Shown here in pieces: positions 63,428 to 64,000 of a stretch of DNA of 64,000 nt. The notes beneath the pieces are model-generated. The model did no database searches and was not told where the DNA came from. It saw only the letters and a list, made by a program, of their open reading frames with translations. A program made the translations under genes and the position numbers. How positions within the stretch are numbered: the first letter of the stretch is position 1; each line of letters begins with the position of its first letter. The DNA is taken from positions 1 through 64,000 of the forward strand of contig JAJPKO010000032.1 of NCBI GenBank assembly GCA_021323655.1, in the 5' to 3' direction. Origin of the DNA: Acidobacteriaceae bacterium. GTDB lineage: Bacteria > Acidobacteriota > Terriglobia > Terriglobales > Acidobacteriaceae.

Positions 63428-64000
63428 TTACAAAATCTTCTTCCCAAACGCCGACGAAATCAGCTCCACTGCCAGGTCCGCCGTGCGATTATGCTCATCA
63501 ATCACCGGGTTCACCTCGACCACTTCCAGGCTCAGCATTCGCCCGTGGTCGGCAATGATCTCCATCGCCAGGTGCGCCTCTCGGTACGTCGCTCCTCCGC
63601 GCACCGGCGTCCCCACTCCCGGAGCATCCTCAGGGTCCACCCAGTCCATATCAAGTGAAACATGATAGCCCGCCGTCCCGCGTCCAGCCGCGCGCAGCGC
63701 CTCTTCCATTACCGCCCTCATGCCGCGCTCGTCAATGTCGCGCATGGTGTAGACCTCGGTCAGCCCGGCCCGCTTGATGTTCTCCTTCTCAGTCGCATCA
63801 ATGTCGCGCACGCCAATCAACACCGTGTTTTCTGGCAGCACTTTCGGTGAAAAGCCGCAGATGTTCTTGAGCGAATCCGGCCCCAGCCCCAGCAGCGCCG
63901 CCAGCGGCATCCCATGCACATTGCCACTCGGCGAGGTCTCCGGAGTATTCAGGTCCGAGTGCGCGTCAATCCAGATCAGGCCAATCTTCTGCCCCTTGCG
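63428..64000 (-). CDS. Arginase (partial, cut by the window edge)
   Basis: C-terminal 190 residues of an arginase/agmatinase-fold hydrolase; the start lies beyond base 64000. Metal ligands are visible in [23 protein letters not shown] (Asp-Ala-His-x-Asp) and [18 protein letters not shown] (Asp-x-Asp). The [16 protein letters not shown] stretch is that of true arginases (RocF) rather than agmatinases. The enzyme cleaves arginine to ornithine and urea with manganese. Confidence 0.9.
   Translation of the reverse strand, partial: RKGQKIGLIWIDAHSDLNTPETSPSGNVHGMPLAALLGLGPDSLKNICGFSPKVLPENTVLIGVRDIDATEKENIKRAGLTEVYTMRDIDERGMRAVMEEALRAAGRGTAGYHVSLDMDWVDPEDAPGVGTPVRGGATYREAHLAMEIIADHGRMLSLEVVEVNPVIDEHNRTADLAVELISSAFGKKIL

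Overview
The window reads as a chromosomal piece of a free-living soil bacterium of the phylum Acidobacteriota, probably class Terriglobia. This is inferred from gene content: several very long Oar-like TonB-dependent receptors with an N-terminal carboxypeptidase-regulatory-like domain, secreted Tat-type glycoside hydrolases and a sulfatase, a SUF operon of order sufB-C-D-S-U-T, a housekeeping sigma factor, and uniformly GC-rich, codon-biased genes. The genus cannot be fixed by reading alone. I saw no prophage, insertion sequence, CRISPR array or rRNA; there is one tRNA.

Layout. (1) 145-3629: PP2C phosphatase and OpgC-like acyltransferase on minus, then a MarR regulator and a pirin on plus with a perfect palindrome at the MarR start. 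(2) 3821-24755: a catabolic block. Minus-strand genes are a glutaryl-CoA-dehydrogenase-like enzyme, a sulfatase, Oar-like receptor 1, two small membrane proteins, a GH127 enzyme, Oar-like receptor 2 and an (alpha/alpha)6-barrel glycosidase. A tRNA-Val lies inside it. A plus-strand operon follows: periplasmic sugar-binding lipoprotein, sensor kinase, NarL-type regulator and TPR protein. The glycosidase and receptor 2 share a 44-bp upstream element, and its core recurs before the GH127 gene, so this looks like a polysaccharide-utilisation locus with its own sensor. (3) 24767-29180: an AhpD-like protein, receptor 3, and a second AhpD-like gene broken by a frameshift. (4) 29234-33567: a Cys/His/Met-rich secreted protein, a TonB receptor and a PepSY membrane protein, a likely metal-uptake module. 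(5) 33752-39722: the SUF Fe-S assembly operon behind a clear promoter and dyad. (6) 40073-45542: rpoD, then a second PepSY protein and a FhuA-like siderophore receptor on minus. The siderophore receptor promoter carries a dyad of the same design as the suf one.

(7) 45921-55279: patatin, a 57-residue membrane protein, a GH2 exo-glucosaminidase-like enzyme, a methyltransferase, a zinc-ribbon membrane protein, a lipoprotein, an Old Yellow Enzyme relative preceded by a possible small RNA or leader, and an aldehyde dehydrogenase. (8) 55422-64000: YihY/BrkB membrane protein, pyruvate kinase with a basic tail, MgtC-like protein, DUF1684 protein, thioredoxin-like protein, D-Ala-D-Ala ligase, a DUF1275 gene with an internal amber codon, and the end of an arginase gene cut by the window edge.

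The best candidates for something undescribed are the glycan locus 11326-24755 (its sensor pair and shared promoter element), a putative iron or Fe-S operator shared by suf and the siderophore receptor, and terminator-like hairpins in the leaders of two receptor genes and upstream of the Old Yellow Enzyme gene. All functional statements are read from motifs by eye; no database search was run.
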